A stretch of DNA of 64,000 nt from Desulfopila inferna (GTDB lineage Bacteria > Desulfobacterota > Desulfobulbia > Desulfobulbales > Desulfocapsaceae), in NCBI RefSeq assembly GCF_016919005.1, contig NZ_JAFFQE010000002.1:806001-870000 (forward strand), read 5' to 3'. Shown piece after piece: positions 35,274 through 43,844 of this stretch. Each line of letters starts with the position of its first letter. The stretch's first letter is position 1. The notes beneath the pieces were generated by a model. That model had not been told where the DNA came from. It saw nothing but the letters and a program-made list of their open reading frames with translations, and made no database searches. The translations under genes and the position numbers were made by a program.

Positions 35274-35307
35274 GAAAACCTGGTAATTTTCCCAGTTATC
35301 CTTTTTC
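35274..35307 (+). terminator. Terminator after the DUF3604-HupE operon
   Basis: Same CTGG/CCAG hairpin with AAAACCTGGTAATTTTCCCA as at 29716, followed by a T-rich tract (CCTTTTTCCCTCC). Part of the duplicated terminator-leader-receiver unit. Confidence 0.5.
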
Positions 35308-35459
35308 CCTCCTTAGCCTATCATTAGGTATCAGAGCAGTTAGCTTCGCTGTCCACCCGTGCACCTGACTGCTTTTTCGCCTCTGTTTTGAACATTATTT
35401 CAGAATGTCCAATTTTACAGAAGGTCGGAAGCATACCGTTCTCGAGGGAGGCAGCATTC

Positions 35460-35867
35460 ATGAAATTCGAAAAAGTTCTTCTGGCCGATTGTCACCATGA
35501 CATGCTCGGTGGAGTGCGAACACTTCTTGAGGGGATATTTGAAAGGGTGCACATGGTGGCTGATGAGGCCTCACTGCTGGAAGCAATCGAGAAGATACGT
35601 CCAGATCTTGTTATTGCCGACCTTTCTTTTCCAGTTACCAGGGGGCTCAATGTCATCCATCGTCTGCGAAGGCTCTTTCCCGAGGTGAAACTGCTTGTTC
35701 TCAGTGTCCATAATGGACAGGTAGCCATGCAGGACAGCTTTGCTGCCGGGGCGGTGGGCTTTGTTTTGAAAAGTACGGCGGTGGATGACCTAGTTCAGGC
35801 CATAGAGGCCGTCCATCAGGGAAAACGGTTCAAGTCACCGTCACTGACCGATAATGACGGCCAATAA
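35460..35867 (+). CDS. Orphan receiver-domain protein
   Basis: A 135-residue stand-alone receiver: VLLADCHHDML at the acidic pocket, phospho-acceptor Asp near residue 54 in LVIADLSFP, and Lys in FVLKSTAV. There is no DNA-binding domain, so it may compete with or relay phosphate from the NarL-type system at 27-29.7 kb, to which its receiver is similar. GAGGGAGGCAGC precedes the ATG. A shattered copy of the same gene and leader lies at 29866. The frame upstream to 35388 is open but lacks a good start. Confidence 0.8.
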   Translation: MKFEKVLLADCHHDMLGGVRTLLEGIFERVHMVADEASLLEAIEKIRPDLVIADLSFPVTRGLNVIHRLRRLFPEVKLLVLSVHNGQVAMQDSFAAGAVGFVLKSTAVDDLVQAIEAVHQGKRFKSPSLTDNDGQ

Positions 35868-36201
35868 CAACGAATATGAGACCGATTATGAAATTCAATA
35901 TACTACTGACCTTCGCGATCGTATACCGCCGCCTCTATTGGCCCAAGAAGACCCCACCGTCCACTATCGACGGCACGTGGAAAATACCGGCCATAGAAAA
36001 AAGTTGACTGAAATGCGGAGCATCATCCAGAAATCTGTTGTAGATACGGTACTTTACTGCCGCAGCCGTTGGGGTTTTTTATGATTGGCTGGGTGGCGCG
36101 CGACCGCTTGCCTTGAGTGAGCGTATTCAGGTTTCACAAATGAATTTCGACAGGAAATGCCAGGCAGTAAACAGAGGTGAAGGCGCACCCAGAGGCTGAT
36201 T
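35868..36201. other. Gap after the receiver gene
   Basis: A short frame from the ATG at 35876 to 36007 (44 codons with stop, opening MRPIMKFNILLTF) resembles the start of an exported protein but ends early; it may be a relic. Another frame (35854-36084) lacks a ribosome site. No terminator seen. Confidence 0.3.
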
Positions 36202-36750
36202 ATGAGTGAACAGAACGACTGGAAAAAAAAGCTGACCCATGAGTTAAACGAGTACTTTGTCAATTTCCTCTATCTATCGCTTTTTTTCTGCGTATTCACC
36301 ACCTATCGCCGACTGCTGATGGCAGAATACGATATCAGCTATGGCGATTATGGCATCAGCATCATCAAAGCATTGATCCTGGCCAAGGTCGTCATGCTTG
36401 GAGATATGCTCAAATTGGGGCGTCGGCTGAAAGACAGGCCCCTGATGTATCTTACTCTTTTTAAGACGGTTCTGTTTACAGCATGGGTGTTGCTGTTCCA
36501 TATGCTTGAAATAACTGTAAGCAACCTTCTCCATAGCCGGGGACTTGCTGGAGCAGTGCACGAGTTCATGGACCAGTTTCCCTATGAACTACTTGCCCAC
36601 CTTCTCATAGTGCTTTTCGCCTTCCTGCCGTTTTTCGCCGTCAGGGAACTGAACAACATTTTAGGGGAAGGAAAAATTCGTCAGCTTTTTTTCTCCAGCG
36701 GATTGCTGGAAAAAACAGCATCGAAAAATGTGAGGAGAAATGATGGATAA
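36202..36750 (+). CDS. Four-helix inner-membrane protein, unknown
   Basis: A 182-residue protein with about four membrane segments (around residues 20-37, 55-72, 88-108 and 135-155). The helices are separated by charged loops, and VVMLGDMLKLGRRLKD in the first loop is distinctive. No family name is recognised. The gene overlaps the next by 11 bases, so it is cotranscribed with an outer-membrane protein. Confidence 0.7.
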   Translation: MSEQNDWKKKLTHELNEYFVNFLYLSLFFCVFTTYRRLLMAEYDISYGDYGISIIKALILAKVVMLGDMLKLGRRLKDRPLMYLTLFKTVLFTAWVLLFHMLEITVSNLLHSRGLAGAVHEFMDQFPYELLAHLLIVLFAFLPFFAVRELNNILGEGKIRQLFFSSGLLEKTASKNVRRNDG

Positions 36751-37576
36751 CGTTAGAAAGCCAATCTTGAAGGTGATGGCCTGGGCTGCAGGAGTCTTTG
36801 TAATCATGGCACCCGCATGTCTGTCGGCGGCAAGTGATGCCGAACAGCAGGCGGAGTTGGCCAAAAAGCTCGCCAATCCCATCGCCAGCCTGATCAGCGT
36901 GCCGATCCAGGCCAACTACGACGAAAACATCGGACCAGATGATGATGGTTCGCAGTGGCGGATCAATATCCAGCCGGTCATCCCGTTTTCAATGGGTGAA
37001 AACTGGAACCTTATCACCCGCACCATCGTGCCGGTGGTGGATCAGAATGATATTCCGGTATCAGGCCAGGGAGAAACAGGGTTGGGGGATATTGTCGCCA
37101 GCCAGTTTTTCTCACCCAAGGATGCGACCAGCAGAGGCTGGATATGGGGCGTAGGGCCGGTCTGGCTCTTGCCCACGGCCACGGAAGACGCCCTCGGCAG
37201 TGAAAAATTCGGTCTGGGGCCGACCGGTGTCATGTTGAAACAAAACGGCCCGTGGACCTACGGCGGCCTGGTCAACCATATCTGGTCGGTGGCGGGCGAT
37301 GATGACAGGGTCGATATCAATGCCACCTTTATGCAGCCCTTTCTTGCCTACGTGACGCCGACCCAGACAACCTTCGGGCTGAATACCGAGGCCACCTACG
37401 ACTGGGAAGGCGAGGAGTGGTCGGTTCCTATCAACCTCACCGTGGCGCAGCTGCTTAAACTCGGCAAACTACCGGTGCAGCTGATGGCAGGGATACGATA
37501 TTGGGCGGAATCTCCCGATGGCGGCGCGGATGACTTGGGAGTACGGCTTCAGCTGACGTTTCTGTTTCCGAAATGA
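36740..37576 (+). CDS. Outer-membrane beta-barrel of the 'neuromedin U'/COG4313-like group
   Basis: A 278-residue exported protein. Signal peptide ends CLSA, then ELAKKLANPIASLISVPIQ, the hallmark opening of proteins labelled neuromedin U-like in bacteria, followed by alternating beta strands and a C-terminal LTFLFPK typical of barrels. Function unknown, probably a channel. GTGAGGAGAA precedes the start, which overlaps the upstream gene. A truncated relic of a second member lies at 43405. Confidence 0.82.
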   Translation: MMDNVRKPILKVMAWAAGVFVIMAPACLSAASDAEQQAELAKKLANPIASLISVPIQANYDENIGPDDDGSQWRINIQPVIPFSMGENWNLITRTIVPVVDQNDIPVSGQGETGLGDIVASQFFSPKDATSRGWIWGVGPVWLLPTATEDALGSEKFGLGPTGVMLKQNGPWTYGGLVNHIWSVAGDDDRVDINATFMQPFLAYVTPTQTTFGLNTEATYDWEGEEWSVPINLTVAQLLKLGKLPVQLMAGIRYWAESPDGGADDLGVRLQLTFLFPK

Positions 37577-37662
37577 CGACGCTTCGGCCGGCTGAAGGGC
37601 TGTGTCCGATGGTCGATCATTCTTCTTTAGCTGCATTAACCATAAACGAATGAGGAATTGAG

Positions 37663-38091
37663 ATGAGAAAGAAAATGATGATGATGCTGGCGGCAATTCT
37701 TTTGCTGGTTGGACCGGCGGTGGCAGCAGAAAATCCTGTTGCCCAGGAAATGGAGGCAGCGATGAAAACCATTGCCGAGGGATGTGAGCAGGAACTGACC
37801 GGTTATTGCAAAGATGTCACTCCCGGAGAGGGACGTATACTGGCCTGTCTCTATGCCTACGGAGATAAGGTGTCGCCACGCTGCGAATATGCCCTCTACG
37901 ATTCGCTCCATCAACTCAACAAGACCCTGGCAGTCACCTCCTATGTCATCGGAGAATGCCGGCAGGATCTATCAGCATATTGTGCTGATGTTCAAGTGGG
38001 AGAAGGTCGACTGCTGGACTGCCTCGACAGTAATGAATCCACGATCAGCAGGCGCTGCAATACGGCCTTGAAGGATGCAGGCTGGAAATAG
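37663..38091 (+). CDS. Periplasmic cysteine-rich repeat protein
   Basis: A 142-residue protein with a signal peptide (about 22 residues) and two Cys-rich repeats of the GLG1 type: CEQELTGYCKDVTPGEGR and CRQDLSAYCADVQVGEGR, each followed by a further Cys pair (CLYAYGDKVSPRC and CLDSNESTISRRC). Disulphides are expected in the periplasm. Function is unknown. Preceded by GAGGAATTGAG. It sits between two outer-membrane proteins on the same strand. Confidence 0.82.
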   Translation: MRKKMMMMLAAILLLVGPAVAAENPVAQEMEAAMKTIAEGCEQELTGYCKDVTPGEGRILACLYAYGDKVSPRCEYALYDSLHQLNKTLAVTSYVIGECRQDLSAYCADVQVGEGRLLDCLDSNESTISRRCNTALKDAGWK

Positions 38092-38206
38092 AATAGCAAG
38101 GAGCTGCCTGGCCGGCATTCCCTGCAGCCATGAAAACGAACAGAGAGAGGTTACCGGATCAGCGAACCTGTCGTGAAACCGAGAACATGTGTTGAGGTGA
38201 AAAATC

Positions 38207-38989
38207 ATGTCGAAAATGAGGTTAATGAAAAAAATTTGCATAGCCGGCCTGGCGACACTGTTAGCAGGCTTTGCCCACTCCGCTGCTGCTGCGCAGAACA
38301 GTGATGAATGGCAATTTGAGGCAACGCTGTACGGCTGGTACTCCGATGTTGACGGCACAATCAAATATCCCGGCGGTCCTGGGTCGGGAGGTGATTTTTC
38401 CATCGAAGCCTCTGATCTGGTCAGCGATCTGGAATTTGTCCTTATGGGTGGGTTTGCAGCCAAACGTGACCGCCTGTCCTTTCTCGTGGACGGCATCTAC
38501 ATGGATGCCGGTGCCAGCGAAACAATCACTGTGACAACCCCGAACGGTACGCCGATACGCGCTTCCGCCGGCTTTGATCTTACGACCTGGATTGTCAGCA
38601 CCGGAGTCGGCTATGACCTGGTACAGGGCAAAAGAGGAACCCTTGCCGCATTCGGAGGGATTCGTTATCTCAATGCTGATGTTGAGGCAAGCCTGAATCT
38701 GCAGGGAGTACCGGCAAGCAGGTCTGATTCCAGTGATGTTTTTGATGGAATAGTAGGGCTGCGCGGCGCAATAAATTTAGGCGAGCACTGGTATATTCCC
38801 TATCACGGTGATATCGGCACCGGTCAGTCTGATCTGACCTGGCAGCTCTTCTCCGGAATAGGCTACCGCTTCAGTTGGGGCAATGTGAGGCTTGGCTACA
38901 GATATCTCAGATACGAGCAGGACGATGACAAACTGCTTCAGGAGCTTGACCTGAGTGGTCCTGTCATGGGAGTGGGCTTTCGGTTTTAA
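38207..38989 (+). CDS. Outer-membrane beta-barrel protein
   Basis: A 260-residue protein. Signal peptide ending SAAAA, then alternating strands (FEATLYGWYSDVDGTI, LVDGIYMDAGASETI, WQLFSGIGYRFSWG, VRLGYRYLRYEQDDD) and a terminal Phe (MGVGFRF), typical of OmpA/OmpW-like barrels. No specific family. GTTGAGGTG precedes the start. Likely structural or a small channel. Confidence 0.78.
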   Translation: MSKMRLMKKICIAGLATLLAGFAHSAAAAQNSDEWQFEATLYGWYSDVDGTIKYPGGPGSGGDFSIEASDLVSDLEFVLMGGFAAKRDRLSFLVDGIYMDAGASETITVTTPNGTPIRASAGFDLTTWIVSTGVGYDLVQGKRGTLAAFGGIRYLNADVEASLNLQGVPASRSDSSDVFDGIVGLRGAINLGEHWYIPYHGDIGTGQSDLTWQLFSGIGYRFSWGNVRLGYRYLRYEQDDDKLLQELDLSGPVMGVGFRF

Positions 38990-39202
38990 CATTTGTTTAC
39001 TCTGCCGGCATCAGCGGGTACGGAAACGCAGCAACCGGTTACTCTTGAGGTTTCCGGTTGCCTGTCCGGCATACCAACTTGGCTGAATTGTATAAAACAA
39101 GAACATTTTTTTGGAAGTTTTGGCAAAACGGAACGAGTTCCCGAACACGTATTTCAATGCAGTCTCTGTCCCATGCTTTTTACACAGAAGCGAGGAGGAT
39201 CT

Positions 39203-40486
39203 ATGATTCAATCTAAACGTGTTGCAACAGTAATTATCTGTACATTTCTCTTTGCTTTTTTTATTGCAAAAAACATTTACGCTGCTGAGCCCTCTTACGA
39301 GGTGCCACAGGCATATTCCGCCGGTAAGCTTCTGCAGCCAGAATTTCTCCAGGGCAAGTACCACAAGGTCGATGACCATGTCGAATATGACGGTTTCTTC
39401 TACCATTTTACCGTTCAGTCGGATTTCGGCAACTTCAAGGCCATATCCATTGCTTCCCTTGTCAATCTCATCAAAGAATTATCCGCGATTGCGGCAATGA
39501 AAGAGGTTGAAACCTCGGATACGGCGGTTTCCTCTCTACAGCAGAGCGGGAAGAAAACCGTCGAGGGCGTCAAAAGCCTCTTCACCGACCCAGAGGGAAC
39601 TCTCAAGGGTGCCGGTCAGGGAGTGAGCAGTCTTTTCCATAGAGCAAAGGTGACCATTGGCAGCCGAAAGTTGACCGATGCCGAAGACAGTCGTATGGAG
39701 CAGTTTATTGGCCTGACCAAGTCCAAAGGGGAGATTGCCAACAAATACGGTGTCAGCATCTACTCGCGTAATGAGGTTCTGCAGGAGGAGTTGGATCGTC
39801 TGGCCATGGCCGATTACCTTGGCGGAATCAGTGTGGGACTTGCAACCAGCGCTATTTCCGGCGTCGGTGGTTTGGTGTTGTCGGCCTCAGGGACCGCCAG
39901 ACTGCTGAACGAGACGATAAACATCACTTCACCGTCTGAATTGTGGCTGCAGAATGAAGAAAAACTCATTGCCATAACCAACGAACCGGACACCGTTAAA
40001 CTTTTCCTCAACAACCCGGTCTTTACCCCGGCCCTGCAGACAGTCATGACTGCCGCCCTGCAAAAACTCGAAGGCGTCGGCAACCGAGATCTTTTTCTCA
40101 AAATCGGGCTCCAGGCCAGCACTCCTGATATGGCCAAAATAATGACTGAATTGGCTGTTATGGCAGCGGCATACCATGAGCGGATCGCTCCGCTTGCCGA
40201 TTTTTCGTCCATGGCCAGACTGCTCAAGGCGAGAACCAAAGACGGTACCGTTGTCGTTATTCTACCTGTCGACCATCTCATATGGTCATCGCGAGTAGCA
40301 TCGGTGGCGGAGGGAATATCTGAGGAAATACCAAAGGAAAAGGCCTCGAACCTTGAAATATGGACACTTGGAAGCCTGAGTGCAGCGGCACAATCATCTT
40401 TTGAGACAGCCGGCTGGCATACCAACGGAAATGCGCATGGTCTTCTCTTTCCGTCATTGCATTGGCCTGTAAAACAGACTCCATAG
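39203..40486 (+). CDS. Exported protein of unknown function
   Basis: A 427-residue secreted or inner-membrane-associated protein. The ATG at 39203 follows GAGGAGGATCT and is followed by a signal peptide (about 27 residues, ending IYAA); a longer frame from 38993 lacks a ribosome site and signal. Residues 95-135 (GKKTVEGVKSLFTDPEGTLK, GAGQGVSSLFHRAKV) recall short motifs in phage-like or T6-associated proteins, and a Gly/Ala-rich stretch near 205-225 (GISVGLATSAISGVGGLVLS) is hydrophobic. No family recognised. Confidence 0.7.
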   Translation: MIQSKRVATVIICTFLFAFFIAKNIYAAEPSYEVPQAYSAGKLLQPEFLQGKYHKVDDHVEYDGFFYHFTVQSDFGNFKAISIASLVNLIKELSAIAAMKEVETSDTAVSSLQQSGKKTVEGVKSLFTDPEGTLKGAGQGVSSLFHRAKVTIGSRKLTDAEDSRMEQFIGLTKSKGEIANKYGVSIYSRNEVLQEELDRLAMADYLGGISVGLATSAISGVGGLVLSASGTARLLNETINITSPSELWLQNEEKLIAITNEPDTVKLFLNNPVFTPALQTVMTAALQKLEGVGNRDLFLKIGLQASTPDMAKIMTELAVMAAAYHERIAPLADFSSMARLLKARTKDGTVVVILPVDHLIWSSRVASVAEGISEEIPKEKASNLEIWTLGSLSAAAQSSFETAGWHTNGNAHGLLFPSLHWPVKQTP

Positions 40487-40583
40487 ACACACTGCCGTGG
40501 TGGTAGGGAAAGCTCAACAGAAGGCTTCAATGATGGATTTGAATGAGGAATTAAACACAATACGCGAGAAGGAGGTATAGACG

Positions 40584-41093
40584 ATGAACATATATGCCAG
40601 ATATGGAGGGACGGTATTGGCAATTATCATTATGATTGCTGTAATGTCGGGCCCGGAAGAGGCAATGGCGCAACAGTCGCTTTCGTCGTCATTGCAAATA
40701 ATTGTCTATCCGGCAAAAGGCCAGCCCCCAGAAAAACAGAACATGGATGAAGGAGAATGCTACGCGTGGGCACAGCAGCAGACCGGCATTGATCCGATTG
40801 CAGCAGCACAGTCCCCTGCCCAGTCGCCCGATTCCTCGCCAAAGGGCAGAGAACGTTTGAAAGGTGCAGCCGGTGGCGCTGCAGCCGGAGCGGCGATAGG
40901 GGCAATTGCAGGCGATGCAGGCGAGGGTGCCGGCATCGGTGCGGTCGCCGGCACCATGCTCGGCGGGCGCAAGGCCAGGCAGAACAAGGCGGACGCGCAG
41001 CAGCAGAGCCAACAGATGCAGTCAGAAAGTCTCGATTATTTCCGGGACGCATTCAAGGTATGCATGAAGGCGAGGGAGTACACCGTCAATTGA
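40584..41093 (+). CDS. Glycine-zipper envelope protein
   Basis: A 169-residue exported protein: signal peptide ending EEAMA, a Cys-containing MDEGECYAWAQQQTGIDP segment and a glycine zipper (about residues 93-125, AAGGAAAGAAIGAIAGDAG then AGIGAVAGTMLGG) of the YMGG/Omp type. Glycine zippers insert in or span membranes. GAGAAGGAGGT precedes the ATG. Lies immediately before the patatin gene. Confidence 0.8.
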   Translation: MNIYARYGGTVLAIIIMIAVMSGPEEAMAQQSLSSSLQIIVYPAKGQPPEKQNMDEGECYAWAQQQTGIDPIAAAQSPAQSPDSSPKGRERLKGAAGGAAAGAAIGAIAGDAGEGAGIGAVAGTMLGGRKARQNKADAQQQSQQMQSESLDYFRDAFKVCMKAREYTVN

Positions 41094-41115
41094 TTCATCA
41101 AACGTGGAATCTTCC

Positions 41116-43404
41116 ATGAAGCATATCGCCTCAGGTATGACTCTTTTTCGTGCTCCCATGAATGTTTTGTCTGCTGCGAATCAGCGCTTTGCAAATATAT
41201 GCTTCTACTGGCTGGTATCTCTTGTCCTCTCAGGCGTCTTTTTGCCAGGGCTGCCCGCCGCGATGGCAGAAGATGGCATGCGCCCCAGAATAGGCCTCGT
41301 GCTCGGCGGCGGTGGCGCCAAAGGTACAGCCCATATAGGGGTTTTACAAGCCCTGGAGGAGTTGCGGATTCCGGTGGATTACATTGCCGGTACCAGCATG
41401 GGAGCCATCGTCGGCAGCCTCTATGCCTCGGGCCTCTCCCCGGATGACATCAAAAACACACTGACCCGCGTAGATTGGGGGGACATTTTCACAGGTGATC
41501 CGGATCGTCGGGATATCGATTTCAGGAGAAAACGGGAAGATTTCCTCTTTCTTGCTCCACTTACGCTCGGTGTGCGAGACGGCACCATCGTCTTGCCCAA
41601 GGGCCTGGTCAAAGACCAGAAAATCAACAACTTTTTCAGATCATTACTCCTCCATGCCACAAGTGTGACCGATTTTGACAATCTGCCCATTCCCTTTCGT
41701 GCCGTCGCCACCGATCTCGAAACGGGCGAGATGGTCATTCTGAAAAGCGGCCGACTCGCCGAGGCCGCTCGGGCAAGTATGTCTGTGCCGGGAGCCTTCC
41801 CGCCCATAGAAGTGGACGGCAGAATTCTCATCGATGGAGGCCTGGTGCGCAATCTGCCCGTCGATATCGTCCGCGGCATGGGTGCCGACGTCATCATTGC
41901 CGTCGATGTCGGCAAGGCATTGCTGAACCGGGAAGAGCTTGGAGGACCTCTGGAAATAATGAACCAGATGCTCGATATCATGATCAGCAGCAATGTCCGT
42001 GAACAGATCAAGCAGCTCGACTCAGACGATATCTATCTAAACCCCGATCTTGGTGATCTTGGTTCCGGAGACTTCGCCCGGGGGCAGGAAGGCAGCCAAA
42101 TAGGTTATGCCGCCGCACGGAACAAGGCCGACAGCCTGGCAAGATACTCCGTTTCAAAAGAGAAGTATGAAGAGTTTCTCGCCGGACACCGCCGGGAGCA
42201 GATCGAGCAACTGGCCATTGCCGATATCGAAGTGCAGGTGGAAAATCAGAACAGGACATCTTCCGAGGTGGTGGCCGACAGATTCGGTATAGAAGAAGGC
42301 GACACCGTCGATTTAGCCAGGCTTGTCGAGGGTACCGGATATGTCTTTGGCATGGGGGATTTCGACCGCGTCGACATTATGCTGGACAGGCCGCAGGATG
42401 AAGGGGCATATGACCTGCTGCTTCGGGCCAGGGATAACTCACTGGGCCCCAACTATTTACGCTTCGGGGTGGCCCTGGAAAGCAATATCGAAGGAACCAG
42501 CAGCTATAACATCCTTCTCGACTACACCAGGCGATGGATCAATGCCTACGGGGCGGAGTGGAAGACGCTGGCCTTCATTGGCACGCCCTTCGGGGTCTAT
42601 ACGGAGTTTTACCAGCCGCTCAGCTCCGATGGTCTCTTTTTTATCATGCCGTACGGCAAGTGGATTGAACGACCGGTTTCTCTCTATGATGGCGATGACC
42701 GGGTCGCCGAATATCGCGCCAACCAATACAGCCTCGGTGTCGACATCGGCATCCAACCCTGGATGTACGGCATTGCCAAGATCGGGCTGCTTGTCGGCGA
42801 GGATGATATCTCTCTGGAAACGGGAGACCGTCGACTGCTGCCGGAAGAGGAAACCTTTACACGACGCGGCATCATCTACAGCGGAACCTTTGATCAACTC
42901 GATAATGTGCACTTTCCCAATGAGGGTTCTTTTGCGAGTGTAACCGGCTTTACCTCACTCGATGCGCTGGGTGCCGATGAAAGTTATTCCTGGTTGGAAG
43001 GATCGTTCACCGGAGTCGCGAGCTATAAGCGGCAGACCTTTTTGACCCAGCTCAGTGCCGGATCGAGTCTCAACGGAGATCTGCCCTTCAACGAGGATAG
43101 GAAGCTGGGCGGTTTTCTCAACCTTTCCGGCCTGCAGCAGGATCAGCTCAGAGGAGACTCTCTCTTTTTAGCCAAAGTCGTTTCCTACTACAAGGCAGGG
43201 ACATCATATATAGGCGATCTCTACCTTGGCGGCTCGATCGAAACCGGTAATGTATGGGATGACTCCTTTGATTTCAGCGATCTACGACTGGCAGGGAGTC
43301 TCTTTGTTGGCTATGACACCATTCTTGGACCGTTTTATATCGGACTTGGCATGATCGACGGCGGCGAGATGGCAGGCTATTTTTACCTGGGAAGAACTTT
43401 TTAA
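41116..43404 (+). CDS. Patatin phospholipase / beta-barrel autotransporter (PlpD type)
   Basis: A 762-residue protein. Signal peptide ends AAMA near residue 52; patatin domain with oxyanion loop GLVLGGGGAKG, nucleophile Ser in GTSMGAIVG near residue 95, and catalytic Asp in LIDGGLVRN near residue 240. A POTRA-like segment (about 355-420) and a C-terminal 16-strand-type barrel ending YFYLGRTF follow. This is the type Vd secretion layout: the barrel exports the lipase. A start at the upstream GTG 41104 is possible. Acts at the cell surface on phospholipids. Confidence 0.9.
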   Translation: MKHIASGMTLFRAPMNVLSAANQRFANICFYWLVSLVLSGVFLPGLPAAMAEDGMRPRIGLVLGGGGAKGTAHIGVLQALEELRIPVDYIAGTSMGAIVGSLYASGLSPDDIKNTLTRVDWGDIFTGDPDRRDIDFRRKREDFLFLAPLTLGVRDGTIVLPKGLVKDQKINNFFRSLLLHATSVTDFDNLPIPFRAVATDLETGEMVILKSGRLAEAARASMSVPGAFPPIEVDGRILIDGGLVRNLPVDIVRGMGADVIIAVDVGKALLNREELGGPLEIMNQMLDIMISSNVREQIKQLDSDDIYLNPDLGDLGSGDFARGQEGSQIGYAAARNKADSLARYSVSKEKYEEFLAGHRREQIEQLAIADIEVQVENQNRTSSEVVADRFGIEEGDTVDLARLVEGTGYVFGMGDFDRVDIMLDRPQDEGAYDLLLRARDNSLGPNYLRFGVALESNIEGTSSYNILLDYTRRWINAYGAEWKTLAFIGTPFGVYTEFYQPLSSDGLFFIMPYGKWIERPVSLYDGDDRVAEYRANQYSLGVDIGIQPWMYGIAKIGLLVGEDDISLETGDRRLLPEEETFTRRGIIYSGTFDQLDNVHFPNEGSFASVTGFTSLDALGADESYSWLEGSFTGVASYKRQTFLTQLSAGSSLNGDLPFNEDRKLGGFLNLSGLQQDQLRGDSLFLAKVVSYYKAGTSYIGDLYLGGSIETGNVWDDSFDFSDLRLAGSLFVGYDTILGPFYIGLGMIDGGEMAGYFYLGRTF

Positions 43405-43593
43405 CAGGATGCCGAACTGCAGAATTTTACTGCATCTGAAGATCTGGCCAAAAACCCGATTAATCCGATCGCCAGTCTGATCCATGTACCACGGCAAGAA
43501 AGTCATGCTGAGAATTACGGAAGAAATGATGGAGGCTTGAAGAATGTAACCACAATCCAGCATGTTGCATTCTTCATTATCAATGCTGGATAG
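43405..43593 (+). pseudogene. Relic of a neuromedin-U-like barrel gene
   Basis: The frame directly after the patatin stop encodes DAELQNFTASEDLAK then NPINPIASLIHVP and ends at TAG after 62 codons. Compare DAEQQAELAKKLANPIASLI with SVP in the intact gene at 36740. It has no start codon or signal peptide and no barrel, so only the N-terminal segment of a paralogue survives. Confidence 0.7.
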
Positions 43594-43844
43594 AGTATTT
43601 GAGCGCACCGAACACATTTGTATTGCATGAAATTCGGCCACACTCCCGAGGGTCCGGATTCCTCACTTCGCGGGGGACGCCATAGACTCGTCCATGTGGG
43701 GTTGGCTGCAGCCGTCCAGACTTCAGACACCCGCGAAATGAGCAACCAGGCCCCCTCTAAGAGGTTAGGCTGAGTTTTATAAGTCATCAGATTTGTATTT
43801 GACAGCACGCATAATTTCATACCGCCATAGAGGAGGCAAACCTT

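Noticed and set aside
35854-36084. 76-residue ORF after the receiver
   Set aside because: Overlaps the receiver end with no ribosome site; residues look random.
40630-41052. 140-residue minus-strand frame opposite the glycine-zipper gene
   Set aside because: Arg/Pro-rich antisense of an Ala/Gly-rich gene.
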